Of a stretch of 64,000 bases of DNA, positions 25,233-33,653 are shown one piece after another. The DNA is taken from positions 100,413 through 164,412 of the forward strand of contig UQDA01000003.1 of NCBI GenBank assembly GCA_900539715.1, written 5' to 3'. Within the stretch, counting starts at the first letter, position 1. Every line of letters begins with the position of its first letter. Below the pieces are notes generated by a model. The model did not search any database, was not told the origin of the DNA, and worked only from the letters and a program-made list of their open reading frames with translations. This DNA is from an uncultured Lachnospiraceae bacterium (GTDB taxonomy: Bacteria > Bacillota > Clostridia > Lachnospirales > Lachnospiraceae). The position numbers and the translations under genes are program-made.

Positions 25233-27217
25233 AAGAAACACTTCAGGAGCAGCTTGTTAAAAAAAGATACCGCTGGTATCAGGAACAGATTGCAAAACAG
25301 CAGCTCTCATATGATGAATGGATACGGGAAAAGGAACGGCAGGAGCGGGAGGAACGGCAGTTTTTGGGAAAGCAGTATAAGCTTTCTGTTGTTTCCTACG
25401 ACGAATGCCGCGCGGATTTTTCTTTTGAAAATTATAAAAATGCGGATATCATTGTATTTCATGCGCCGGATGGCACACCCGATATACGGGAGCTGGCGTT
25501 TGTGCCGGACTTTTTTGAGCGGTTTCCGGACACGGTGATCGCTTACGGGGACGAAGATGAGATAGATGAAAAGGGCGTCCGCACAAATCCGTGGTTAAAG
25601 CCGGACTGGTCGCCGGACACGCTTATTTCATATTTTTATTTTGGTGGATTTTTTGCAGTAAGAAGAGAGGCGGTCAGCAGTTTAAAGTGGCTGGGTGACG
25701 AAGATTTTCATAGAAATCTTTATGACCTTGCGCTTCAGGCGGTGGAGCTGTCGGGCGGCGCAGGGCATATAGACAGCGTGCTCTTTCACAGAAATAAAAT
25801 AGATGTCTGGGGAATGGAAGAGGTCTATGAGGACTTAAAGCGCAGCGCCTATGTGCGCCGGGGCTGGAAGCTTGCGCCGGAAGGTAAGGTTTCCGTCATC
25901 ATTCCGAGCAAGGACAACCCGAGAGTGCTTTCCACATGTATCCATTCGGTTATGGAAGGGAGCACCTACCGGGATTTTGAAATCATCGTAGTGGACAATG
26001 GAAGCAACGCCAAAAACCGCGCCCGCATCGAGCAGATGAGGGAGATGCTGCAGGAAAAATATCGCTTTGTCTACCATTATGAACCGATGGAATTCAATTT
26101 TTCGCGGATGTGTAATCTGGGCGTATCGTATGCGACGGGCGATTATATCCTTTTATTGAATGACGACATCGAGATAACGCAGGATGACTGGCTTGAAAAG
26201 CTGATGGAAAAAGCTGTGCTGCCTCATGTGGGAGCGGTAGGGGCAAAGCTCATTTATCCGGGAACGGAAATCATCCAGCATGCAGGGATAACCAATATCC
26301 ATCTGGGGCCGGCGCACAAGCTGCAGTTCCGTTCGGATGCGCTGGAGTTTTATTTTAAGAGGAACAGGCTGGCGATGGATGTGCTGGGCGTAACGGGAGC
26401 ATGCCTTCTTGTGAAAAGAAGCATTTACGAGCAGGCGGGCGGTCTGTCGGAAAAGCTTCGCGTAGCATTCAATGACGTGGAATTTTGCTATCACCTGCAT
26501 GAAATGGGTTATTATAACGTGGTGAGAAACGACGTGTGCCTGACGCATCATGAGTCCCTGAGCAGAGGAGCGGACGACAGCACGGAGAAGCTGCGTCGTC
26601 TGCATATGGAGCTGAATCTTTTATATGAGCTGCATCCTTCTGTTTACGGGCGTGATCCGTTCTATCACCGTTATCTTATCAAGGACGTTCTGGATGCGGA
26701 ATTTTATACGGGCTGCCGTTATGATTTTGACAAGAGGGTTGAGACTGTCGAGCCGGCGCTTATTGAGGGCGGTCTTATGCCGGAGTGGCATAATGAGGTG
26801 CTGCGTATCGGCGTGGAATTTGCGGGCGATATGGAGCGCTGGGAAAAGGGGATTTCCGGCAGCGGCGACTGGATGATACAGGGGTGGACATGGGCATTGA
26901 TGGTGGATAACTGCCGCTATGATTTTTCCCTGTTGTTAAAGCCGGTGGAAAAAGGATATCTGGCGGATGGATCGAGTACGGAGGCGCTTCCGGCAGACCG
27001 TGAAAAGGTGTGGAGACTGCCGTGTACGAGACAGTATCGCCCTGACATTGACGAAAATCTGCACGGCATCACGAACACCAGACTTCCGGGAGTCTGCGTG
27101 AGATTTGACAGGGACAGCCTTCCGGCAGGAGATTATCTGATAGGATTTTTATGGGAGGATACCTGTTCACGGCAGAAGCTCTACCGGTTCAGTCCGGAGA
27201 TATTGAGCGTGGAGTAA
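25217..27217 (+). CDS. Family 2 glycosyltransferase with remnant first GT domain and C-terminal beta domain
   Basis: The start is best placed at TTG 25217, with AGGAGG at 25203-25208 eight bases ahead, giving a 16-base overlap with the preceding gene; the frame upstream of it is antistructural. After a Glu/Arg-rich helix, residues 45-190 resemble only the second half of a GT-A domain (YGDEDEIDEKG, NPWLKPDWSPD). A complete GT2 follows (about 225-460): VSVIIPSKDNPRVL, VVDNGS, LLLNDDIEI as the metal site, VTGACLLV and FNDVEFCYHL. The last 130 residues are a beta-rich module. It probably adds a sugar to the nascent polymer on the cytoplasmic side. Confidence 0.86.
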   Translation: MVSKIKETLQEQLVKKRYRWYQEQIAKQQLSYDEWIREKERQEREERQFLGKQYKLSVVSYDECRADFSFENYKNADIIVFHAPDGTPDIRELAFVPDFFERFPDTVIAYGDEDEIDEKGVRTNPWLKPDWSPDTLISYFYFGGFFAVRREAVSSLKWLGDEDFHRNLYDLALQAVELSGGAGHIDSVLFHRNKIDVWGMEEVYEDLKRSAYVRRGWKLAPEGKVSVIIPSKDNPRVLSTCIHSVMEGSTYRDFEIIVVDNGSNAKNRARIEQMREMLQEKYRFVYHYEPMEFNFSRMCNLGVSYATGDYILLLNDDIEITQDDWLEKLMEKAVLPHVGAVGAKLIYPGTEIIQHAGITNIHLGPAHKLQFRSDALEFYFKRNRLAMDVLGVTGACLLVKRSIYEQAGGLSEKLRVAFNDVEFCYHLHEMGYYNVVRNDVCLTHHESLSRGADDSTEKLRRLHMELNLLYELHPSVYGRDPFYHRYLIKDVLDAEFYTGCRYDFDKRVETVEPALIEGGLMPEWHNEVLRIGVEFAGDMERWEKGISGSGDWMIQGWTWALMVDNCRYDFSLLLKPVEKGYLADGSSTEALPADREKVWRLPCTRQYRPDIDENLHGITNTRLPGVCVRFDRDSLPAGDYLIGFLWEDTCSRQKLYRFSPEILSVE

Positions 27218-27230
27218 AGGAATTGAAAGC

Positions 27231-29207
27231 ATGGAAGAGATAAAAAACACATCGGCGCAGAAGGATTTTCAGGACGCCTACGAAAAGGAGCACTATAAGG
27301 CAGTCTATCTTGCAAACCGTGTGGCAGAGCTGGAAGACCAGGTGGACGACCTGCAGTTTAAGTTAGACCGTATCAAAAACAATCCGCTGTGGAAAGCGTC
27401 TGCTCCGGCAAGAAAATGTATGCACTTTATCATCCGGCAGAAGGACCGGCTGAAAAATTGCGGCAGCCTTTCCGGTGTGGTTCAGAAGATGCGGTACAAG
27501 GCATGGGAAAAAAAGGCGATGACCCATTACGGAACGGCTAGCTTTCCGACGCAGGAAGAGCGGGACAGGCAGGAGCGGGCGGTATTTGAAAGGATGCCGA
27601 AGATAAGCATTCTGGTGCCGCTCTGGAATACGCCGCAGGATTTCCTGCAGGAGATGATAGGTTCCGTGCAAAAGCAGACGTACGGCAACTGGGAGCTCTG
27701 TCTGGCGGACGGCTCGGATGATGACCATGCCTATGTGGGGGAATACTGCCGCAGACTGGCAGAAACGGACGGGCGCATCGTCTATCAGAAGCTTCAACAA
27801 AACGAGGGCATTTCGGGAAACACCAACCAGTGCTATAAGCTGGCGACGGGCGAATTTATCGGTCTGTTCGACCATGACGATATCCTGCACCCGTGCGCTC
27901 TGTACGAATATGTAAAGGTCATCAACGAGCAGGATGCGGATTTCGTATACTGTGATGAGGCGACGTTTAAGAGTCCGGATATCGACAAAATGATAACGAT
28001 GCATTTTAAGCCGGATTATGCGATAGACAACCTGAGAGCGAACAATTACATCTGCCATTTCAGCGTATTTGCCCGGAATCTTCTGGAGGGTACCGAGCTG
28101 TTTCGGACGCAGTTTGACGGCAGCCAGGACCACGATATGATACTGCGGCTCACCGATAATGCCAGAAAAGTCGTTCATGTCCCGAAGCTGTTATATTACT
28201 GGCGGGCGCATGCGGGCAGCGTGGCGGGAAATATCGAAGCCAAGCCTTACGTAGTGGAAGCGGCAAGGGGAGCGGTAGCGGATCATCTGCGCCGTCACGG
28301 TTTTTCTCATTTCACGATAACGAGCACGCGGGCGTTTGAGACGATTTTTAAAATCTCGTATGAGATAATCGGCGAACCGAAGATTTCTATCGTTATCCCC
28401 AATAAGGACCACACGGAGGATTTGCGGCGCTGTATCAAATCCATTGTGGAGAAATCCACATGGGAAAATTATGAGATCATTGTTGTGGAGAACAACAGTG
28501 AAACAAAGGAGATATTCTCTTATTATGAGGAACTGAAAAACAATCCTCAGATAAAGGTCGTAACGTATGACGGGGAATTTAACTATTCCAGAATAAATAA
28601 TCTGGGCGTTTCGCAGGCGACAGGGGACTATGTGCTCCTGCTCAATAATGATACGCAGGTCATCACGGTCAACTGGATGGAAGAGCTTTTGATGTATGCT
28701 CAGCGTCAGGATGTGGGTGCGGTCGGCGGAAAGCTTTATTACGGGGACAAGACAATACAGCATGCGGGAGTCGTGATAGGGCTTGGAGCACACCGGACGG
28801 CAGGACATGTGCATTATCGTCAGAAAAGAGAAAATCTTGGATATATGGGACGGCTGTGCTATGCGCAGAACATGACGGCCGTGACAGGGGCGTGCCTGAT
28901 GGTAAAAAAGGCGCTTTATGAAGAAGCGGGAGGGCTGGACGAAAGCTTTGCGGTTTCTCTGAACGATGTTGATTTTTGCTTAAAGCTGCGCAGCATGGGA
29001 TATCTGAATGTGTTTACGCCGTTTGCGGAACTGTATCATTTTGAATCCATATCCAGAGGGCTTGACGACAAGGGGGCGAGCGCGGAGCGTTATAACGATG
29101 AATCTGCCCGCTTCCGGAAGAAATGGGAAAAAGAGCTGGCTGCAGGAGACCCGTATTTCAACCCGAATTTTTCGCTTGATAAGCCGGACTTTTCTTTACG
29201 GGTATAA
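27231..29207 (+). CDS. Two-domain family 2 glycosyltransferase
   Basis: A short coiled coil (residues 20-50, with VAELEDQVDDLQFKLDRI) precedes two tandem GT-A domains. Domain 1 (about 123-375) shows ISILVPLWNTP, LADGSDDD, LFDHDDIL as the metal site and YCDEATF. Domain 2 (about 383-630) shows ISIVIPNKDHTEDL, VVENNS, LLLNNDTQV, VTGACLMV and LNDVDFCLKL. Such dual enzymes often make a repeating disaccharide or alternate linkages. Starts 13 bases after the previous gene with AAAGGAA upstream. The final bases overlap the promoter proposed for the downstream phosphomutase. Confidence 0.9.
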   Translation: MEEIKNTSAQKDFQDAYEKEHYKAVYLANRVAELEDQVDDLQFKLDRIKNNPLWKASAPARKCMHFIIRQKDRLKNCGSLSGVVQKMRYKAWEKKAMTHYGTASFPTQEERDRQERAVFERMPKISILVPLWNTPQDFLQEMIGSVQKQTYGNWELCLADGSDDDHAYVGEYCRRLAETDGRIVYQKLQQNEGISGNTNQCYKLATGEFIGLFDHDDILHPCALYEYVKVINEQDADFVYCDEATFKSPDIDKMITMHFKPDYAIDNLRANNYICHFSVFARNLLEGTELFRTQFDGSQDHDMILRLTDNARKVVHVPKLLYYWRAHAGSVAGNIEAKPYVVEAARGAVADHLRRHGFSHFTITSTRAFETIFKISYEIIGEPKISIVIPNKDHTEDLRRCIKSIVEKSTWENYEIIVVENNSETKEIFSYYEELKNNPQIKVVTYDGEFNYSRINNLGVSQATGDYVLLLNNDTQVITVNWMEELLMYAQRQDVGAVGGKLYYGDKTIQHAGVVIGLGAHRTAGHVHYRQKRENLGYMGRLCYAQNMTAVTGACLMVKKALYEEAGGLDESFAVSLNDVDFCLKLRSMGYLNVFTPFAELYHFESISRGLDDKGASAERYNDESARFRKKWEKELAAGDPYFNPNFSLDKPDFSLRV

Positions 29208-29223
29208 AAAAATAGTGTATACT
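29195..29223 (+). promoter_or_regulatory. Candidate sigma-A promoter for the phosphohexomutase
   Basis: TTTACG at 29195-29200 and TATACT at 29218-29223 are 17 bases apart, beginning inside the last codons of the upstream glycosyltransferase. It would give this housekeeping gene its own transcription within the polysaccharide operon. Confidence 0.6.
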
Positions 29224-29283
29224 TAAAGGTAAGATGACTGTGGGCAGAAACGGCCCATGGGGGAAATGGAGGTAGCAAAAGCT

Positions 29284-31005
29284 ATGAATTACATGGAGCA
29301 GTACAAATTCTGGCTGGAGGATTCCTACTTTGATGAGGATACAAAGGAGGAGCTTCGCAAAATTGCAGACAACCAGGGGGAGATTGAAGACAGATTTTAC
29401 AAGGATCTGGCATTTGGCACGGGCGGCCTGCGCGGCGTCATCGGCGCCGGCACAAACCGCATGAACATCTATACTGTAAGAAAAGCGACACAGGGTCTTG
29501 CAAACTATATTTTGAAGCAGGGAGGCGCGGACAAGGGTGTTGCTATCGCCTATGACAGCCGCTATTATTCCCCGGAATTTGCGGACGAGGCTGCCAGATG
29601 CCTTGCGGCAAACGGGATCAAGGCTTATATTTTTGACGAGCTGCGCCCGACGCCCGAGCTGTCCTTTGCACTTCGTACATTAGGCTGTATTTCCGGCATT
29701 GTTGTGACGGCGAGCCATAATCCGCCGGAGTACAACGGCTATAAGGTTTACTGGGAGGACGGCGCGCAGGTAACGGCTCCGAAGGATCAGGAGATCATCG
29801 GAGAAGTAAACGATGTGACGGATTTCCATACGGTAAAGACCATGTCGAGGGAAGACGCGATGGCAGCAGGGCTGTATCAGTTTATCGGCGAAGAGATCGA
29901 TGTGGCTTACATGGAAGAGCTGAAAAAGCAGATCATCCATCCTGAAATTATCAAAGAGATGGCGGAGGATTTAAAAATCGTCTATACGCCGTTCCATGGC
30001 ACGGGAAATAAGCCGGTAAGACGTATCCTGGCAGAGCTGGGCTTTAAACAGGTTTATGTAGTTCCCGAGCAGGAGCGTCCCGATCCCGCATTTACGACGC
30101 TGGATTACCCGAACCCGGAGGATCCCAAGGCGTTTAAGCTGGCTCTGGAGCTGGCAAAGAAGGTGGATGCGGATATCGTCCTTGCGACAGACCCCGATGC
30201 GGATCGTCTGGGCATTTATGCGAAGGACACAAAGACCGGCGAATATGTTTCCTTTACCGGAAATATGTCGGGTATGCTGATCGCGGAATACATCCTGCGC
30301 GAGCGTACTGCAACGGGGACGATGCCGGAAGATCCGGCGATGGTTTCCACGATCGTAACGACCAATATGGCGGCGGCGATAGCGGCAGATTATAATGTGA
30401 AGTTCATCGAGGTACTGACCGGATTTAAGTATATCGGCGAGCAGATCAAATGGATGGAAGAAGCGGGCAAGGGTCATTATGTATTTGGTCTGGAAGAGTC
30501 TTACGGCTGTCTGGCAGGTACCCATGCGAGAGACAAGGATGCGGTCGTTGCAGTGATGTGTCTGTGCGAAATGGCTGCATGGTGCAAGAAGCATGGCAAG
30601 AGCTGCTGGGATCAGATGATAGAGCTGTATGAGAAATACGGTTATTATAAAGAGACGCAGTATGCCATCACCTTAAAGGGTATTGACGGTGCGGCTCAGA
30701 TAGCGGAGATGATGGACAAGCTCCGTAAGAATCCGCCCAGGAATTTCGGAGACCTGAAGGTAGTTGAAATGCGCGACTATGACCTGAATCAGGTGACGGA
30801 TATGGAGACCGGCGAAGTACGTCCTACAGGACTGCCCAAGTCCAATGTGCTGTATTTTGAACTGACGAACAATTCGTGGTGCTGTGCCCGTCCTTCCGGG
30901 ACAGAGCCCAAGATAAAGTTCTATATGGGCGTGAAAGGTACGAGCCTTGAGGATGCACAGCAGAAGGTAGATCAGCTTACCGCGGATTTAAAGGCTGTAC
31001 TGTAA
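29284..31005 (+). CDS. Phosphoglucomutase/phosphomannomutase (alpha-D-phosphohexomutase)
   Basis: Interconverts hexose 6- and 1-phosphates, supplying glucose 1-phosphate for RmlA. Visible hallmarks: FGTGGLRGVIGAG, the phosphoserine loop VTASHNPPEYNGYK, the metal loop DPDADRLG, the sugar-recognition loop LEESYGC, and the phosphate-binding RPSGTEPKIKFY near the C-terminus. About 573 residues, the size of the PgcA/PMM-type long form in Firmicutes. I chose the ATG at 29284, ten bases after GGAGGT at 29268-29273; an in-frame ATG at 29257 lacks a good site. Confidence 0.95.
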   Translation: MNYMEQYKFWLEDSYFDEDTKEELRKIADNQGEIEDRFYKDLAFGTGGLRGVIGAGTNRMNIYTVRKATQGLANYILKQGGADKGVAIAYDSRYYSPEFADEAARCLAANGIKAYIFDELRPTPELSFALRTLGCISGIVVTASHNPPEYNGYKVYWEDGAQVTAPKDQEIIGEVNDVTDFHTVKTMSREDAMAAGLYQFIGEEIDVAYMEELKKQIIHPEIIKEMAEDLKIVYTPFHGTGNKPVRRILAELGFKQVYVVPEQERPDPAFTTLDYPNPEDPKAFKLALELAKKVDADIVLATDPDADRLGIYAKDTKTGEYVSFTGNMSGMLIAEYILRERTATGTMPEDPAMVSTIVTTNMAAAIAADYNVKFIEVLTGFKYIGEQIKWMEEAGKGHYVFGLEESYGCLAGTHARDKDAVVAVMCLCEMAAWCKKHGKSCWDQMIELYEKYGYYKETQYAITLKGIDGAAQIAEMMDKLRKNPPRNFGDLKVVEMRDYDLNQVTDMETGEVRPTGLPKSNVLYFELTNNSWCCARPSGTEPKIKFYMGVKGTSLEDAQQKVDQLTADLKAVL

Positions 31006-31045
31006 AAATCAAAAGGTATAAAGTCATTGCAAAATGAGTGAAAAA

Positions 31046-31084
31046 GCGTGCCACAGCGTCGGAGCTTCCGGTGCTGTGGCACGC
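31046..31084 (+). other. Strong 12-base-pair hairpin in leader of the next glycosyltransferase
   Basis: GCGTGCCACAGC (31046-31057) and GCTGTGGCACGC (31073-31084) form a perfect stem; the loop itself contains CGGA and TCCG that can pair further. No T-run follows, so it is not a canonical terminator. It occupies the 127-base gap between the mutase and the next gene and may limit or protect read-through mRNA. Confidence 0.6.
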
Positions 31085-31132
31085 GCACGATAACGGCGGT
31101 ACAGGACCGCATGATGAAAAGGAGTAGTCCCG

Positions 31133-32551
31133 ATGGCGGTTTTGAGCCTTTCCAACTTGAAAAAGACATGGTATTACCTGCAGAAAAACGGAATAAAAGA
31201 GGCGGTTATGGCAGCTGCAGAGCGCATCGGGCAGGAGAAGCAGGGATATCGCTATGAAGCGCCGGAGGACCGGGAGCTGGAACGGCAGAGGAGCGAGGGA
31301 ACCGGTATGGTGCGCATCAGCATTGTAGTTCCGGCATTCCGTACAAAAAAAGAGCATATGGAAGCATTGCTGGATGGGATGATGGCGCAGACCTACAGGC
31401 ACTGGGAACTGGTCATTGCGGACGCCGGCGGGGCGGAAGAGACCGTACGTGACTGGGCGCAGAAAAAAGGCATAAAGGTGTGCGTGCTGCCGTGTGAAGC
31501 CAAAACGGGAGGCGCAGGAGAGAAGCTGCCGGAAAGCATGCAGGACCGTATCTGGCATGATAGAGAAATATGTGTGGTACGTCTGACGGAAAATGCCGGC
31601 ATCTCCGAAAATACGAACCGCGGCATCGAGGCCGCCGCAGGAGATTACATCGGGCTTTTGGACCATGACGATATGCTGACACCGGATGCCCTGTATGAAA
31701 TGGCTGCGGCGGCAGAACGCGTCAGAGAAAAAGGGAAGATTACGGAAACACAGCCGCTGGCGCTGTATTCCGATGAAGATAAATGCGATGGGGACGGAGA
31801 GCAGTTTTACGAACCCCATTTTAAAACGGATTTTGACGGGGAGCTTTTGCTGACCAATAATTATATCTGTCATTTTCTGATGATAGAGGCAGGACTTATA
31901 AAGCGGCTGGGGCTGCGTGCGGATTTTGACGGGGCACAGGATTATGACCTTGTCCTGCGCGCTTTTGCAGCGGGAGCGGCATTTATACATGTGCCGAAGG
32001 TGTTGTATCATTGGCGCTGTCATGACGCTTCTACGGCGGCAAATCCCAGAAGCAAGGCATATGCCTATGAGGCGGGACAGCGTGCGGTTGAGGATTTCTG
32101 CCGGGAAAAGGGCTGGAAGGTGCGGGTAACGCCGCTGAAACATTTGGGCTTTTACCGGGTAGACTATGAGGGAGGCGTGTTTTTGCAGCGCAGTGAGGTC
32201 GGTGCGCTGGCGGGACCGCTTCCGGCGCGCAGAGGAGCATTTCTCAGCGGGATATACGAAGCGGATGGTACGATGCGTTATGCCGGACTCAGAAAAGGCT
32301 TTTCAGGACCGATGCACAGGGCGGCGCTGCAGCAGGAGGCGCAAACGGCTGACCTGCGGAGCATGAAGGTGCGGAAAGAGCTGGAGCCGCTTTATGAGGA
32401 GACGATGGAGGCAACAGGCGAGTCTGGCTGGAAGAGGAGCAGAAATTTCTGCGAAAGGGTGCGGGAGCAGGGATACCTTATCTTATGGGACCCGCAGTAT
32501 GGAGGAAAGAGACAGGAGCATGAAGACAACCGTTATCATACCGAATTATAA
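31133..32551 (+). CDS. Family 2 glycosyltransferase (single first-type domain)
   Basis: Residues 60-330 are one GT-A domain closely patterned on domain 1 of the two-domain enzyme upstream: ISIVVPAFRTKKEHM, VIADAGG, LLDHDDML as the metal site, YSDEDKC and TNNYICHFLM. The remainder (about 330-472) has LGFYRVDYEG and a basic tail without a second GT domain. The nucleophile-side QDYDLVLRAF motif is intact. AAAAGGAG stands ten bases before the ATG. The end overlaps the next GT gene by 32 bases in another frame. Confidence 0.87.
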   Translation: MAVLSLSNLKKTWYYLQKNGIKEAVMAAAERIGQEKQGYRYEAPEDRELERQRSEGTGMVRISIVVPAFRTKKEHMEALLDGMMAQTYRHWELVIADAGGAEETVRDWAQKKGIKVCVLPCEAKTGGAGEKLPESMQDRIWHDREICVVRLTENAGISENTNRGIEAAAGDYIGLLDHDDMLTPDALYEMAAAAERVREKGKITETQPLALYSDEDKCDGDGEQFYEPHFKTDFDGELLLTNNYICHFLMIEAGLIKRLGLRADFDGAQDYDLVLRAFAAGAAFIHVPKVLYHWRCHDASTAANPRSKAYAYEAGQRAVEDFCREKGWKVRVTPLKHLGFYRVDYEGGVFLQRSEVGALAGPLPARRGAFLSGIYEADGTMRYAGLRKGFSGPMHRAALQQEAQTADLRSMKVRKELEPLYEETMEATGESGWKRSRNFCERVREQGYLILWDPQYGGKRQEHEDNRYHTEL

Positions 32552-33476
32552 CGGAAAACATTTTTTAAAAAAATGTCTGGAAAGCCTGACCAAAAGCACG
32601 GTATGTGCGTCTATCATTATGGTGGACAACGGTTCGACTGACGGAAGCTGCAGCTATGTGCGGGAGAATTTCCCCCAGGTAAGACTTTTGACGTTCCCGG
32701 AAAACAGAGGATTTTGCGGAGCGGTAAATGCAGGGATACGAGCAGCGGAGACGGAATATATATTTTTGCTGAACAATGATACGGAGGTCGCACCGGACTG
32801 CATCGGCAGACTGGAAGAGGCGATGGAGAAGGACAGACGGATATTTTCCGCAGGGGCAAAGATGCTCTCCATGCAGGAGCCTGATAAAGTTGACACAGCC
32901 GGCGACCTGTATTCGGCGTTTGGCTGGGCGTATGCAATCGGAAAAGGAAAGCCGTCCGGGAATTATATAACGTCCCGGCGGGTATTTTCAAACTGCGCAG
33001 GGGCGGCGATGTATCGTGCGGAATATCTGAAAGAGACAGGGCTTTTCGACGAAGCGCATTTTGCCTATCTGGAAGATGTGGATATCGGATATCGGGCGCG
33101 CATCGCAGGATATCGGAACGTGACAGAGCCCGGAGCAGTCGTATATCATGCGGGCAGCGGTTCCACCGGTTCCCGTTATAATACCTTTAAGATAAGGCAT
33201 TCTTCCCGGAATAATGTGTATCTTATCTATAAAAATATGCCGCTTTTGCAGCTGCTTTTGAATCTGCCGTTTCTGGCGGCGGGCTTTTTCATCAAGCTGC
33301 TCTTTTTTGCACTAAAAGGGCATGGAAAAGATTATGCGGGAGGGCTTGCAGAGGGATTCAGAATGTGCCGGACTGCGGATGCACGGGCAAAAAAGGTACG
33401 CTTTCGTCTGTGTCATCTGGAAAATTATGTGAGGCTTCAGCTTGAGCTGTGGGCGAATCTGTTCCGGCGTCTTTGA
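32520..33476 (+). CDS. Family 2 glycosyltransferase (WbbL/rhamnosyltransferase-like)
   Basis: A compact GT2 of 318 residues: VIIPNYNGKHFL, IMVDNGSTDGS, FPENRGFCGAVNAG, LLNNDTEV as metal site, CAGAAMYR and LEDVDIGYRARIAGY. The motif set matches rhamnosyl- and related transferases of surface glycans. One amphipathic or membrane-dipping segment lies at about 245-265 (LLLNLPFLAAGFFIKLLFF). I prefer the ATG at 32520, because the longer frame from 32394 is a shadow of the preceding gene; the ribosome site is probably GGAGGAAAG within that gene, so expression is likely coupled to it. Confidence 0.88.
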   Translation: MKTTVIIPNYNGKHFLKKCLESLTKSTVCASIIMVDNGSTDGSCSYVRENFPQVRLLTFPENRGFCGAVNAGIRAAETEYIFLLNNDTEVAPDCIGRLEEAMEKDRRIFSAGAKMLSMQEPDKVDTAGDLYSAFGWAYAIGKGKPSGNYITSRRVFSNCAGAAMYRAEYLKETGLFDEAHFAYLEDVDIGYRARIAGYRNVTEPGAVVYHAGSGSTGSRYNTFKIRHSSRNNVYLIYKNMPLLQLLLNLPFLAAGFFIKLLFFALKGHGKDYAGGLAEGFRMCRTADARAKKVRFRLCHLENYVRLQLELWANLFRRL

Positions 33477-33549
33477 GGCTGGTGTGAATGTGATTCCGGG
33501 ATGAGCGGGCCTTTTTTACGCAGTAAAATTTTCAATAATTCCGCGAATA

Positions 33550-33581
33550 TTACTGTTTGCTGGTAAGCAGGCGAACAGTAA
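33550..33581. other. Palindrome upstream of the sugar transferase promoter
   Basis: TTACTGTTTGC (33550-33560) and GCGAACAGTAA (33571-33581) match as an inverted repeat at 10 of 11 positions with a ten-base loop. It ends 17 bases before the proposed -35 element, and no T-run follows, so an activator or repressor site is a reasonable alternative to an RNA hairpin. Confidence 0.45.
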
Positions 33582-33597
33582 CGGCGGCAGATTTGCC

Positions 33598-33626
33598 TTG
33601 TGCTTTTTAAAAAGGTATTGTATACT
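33598..33626 (+). promoter_or_regulatory. Candidate sigma-A promoter for the sugar transferase-LCP operon
   Basis: TTGTGC at 33598-33603 and TATACT at 33621-33626 are spaced by 17 bases, leaving a leader of about 20 bases before the ATG at 33654. Confidence 0.6.
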
Positions 33627-33653
33627 ACAACATGTATACGGGGAAGTGCAGCA

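Noticed and set aside
30977..32143. 388-codon minus-strand frame opposite the glycosyltransferase at 31133
   Set aside because: No motif or ribosome site, and the opposite strand encodes a complete GT-A domain.
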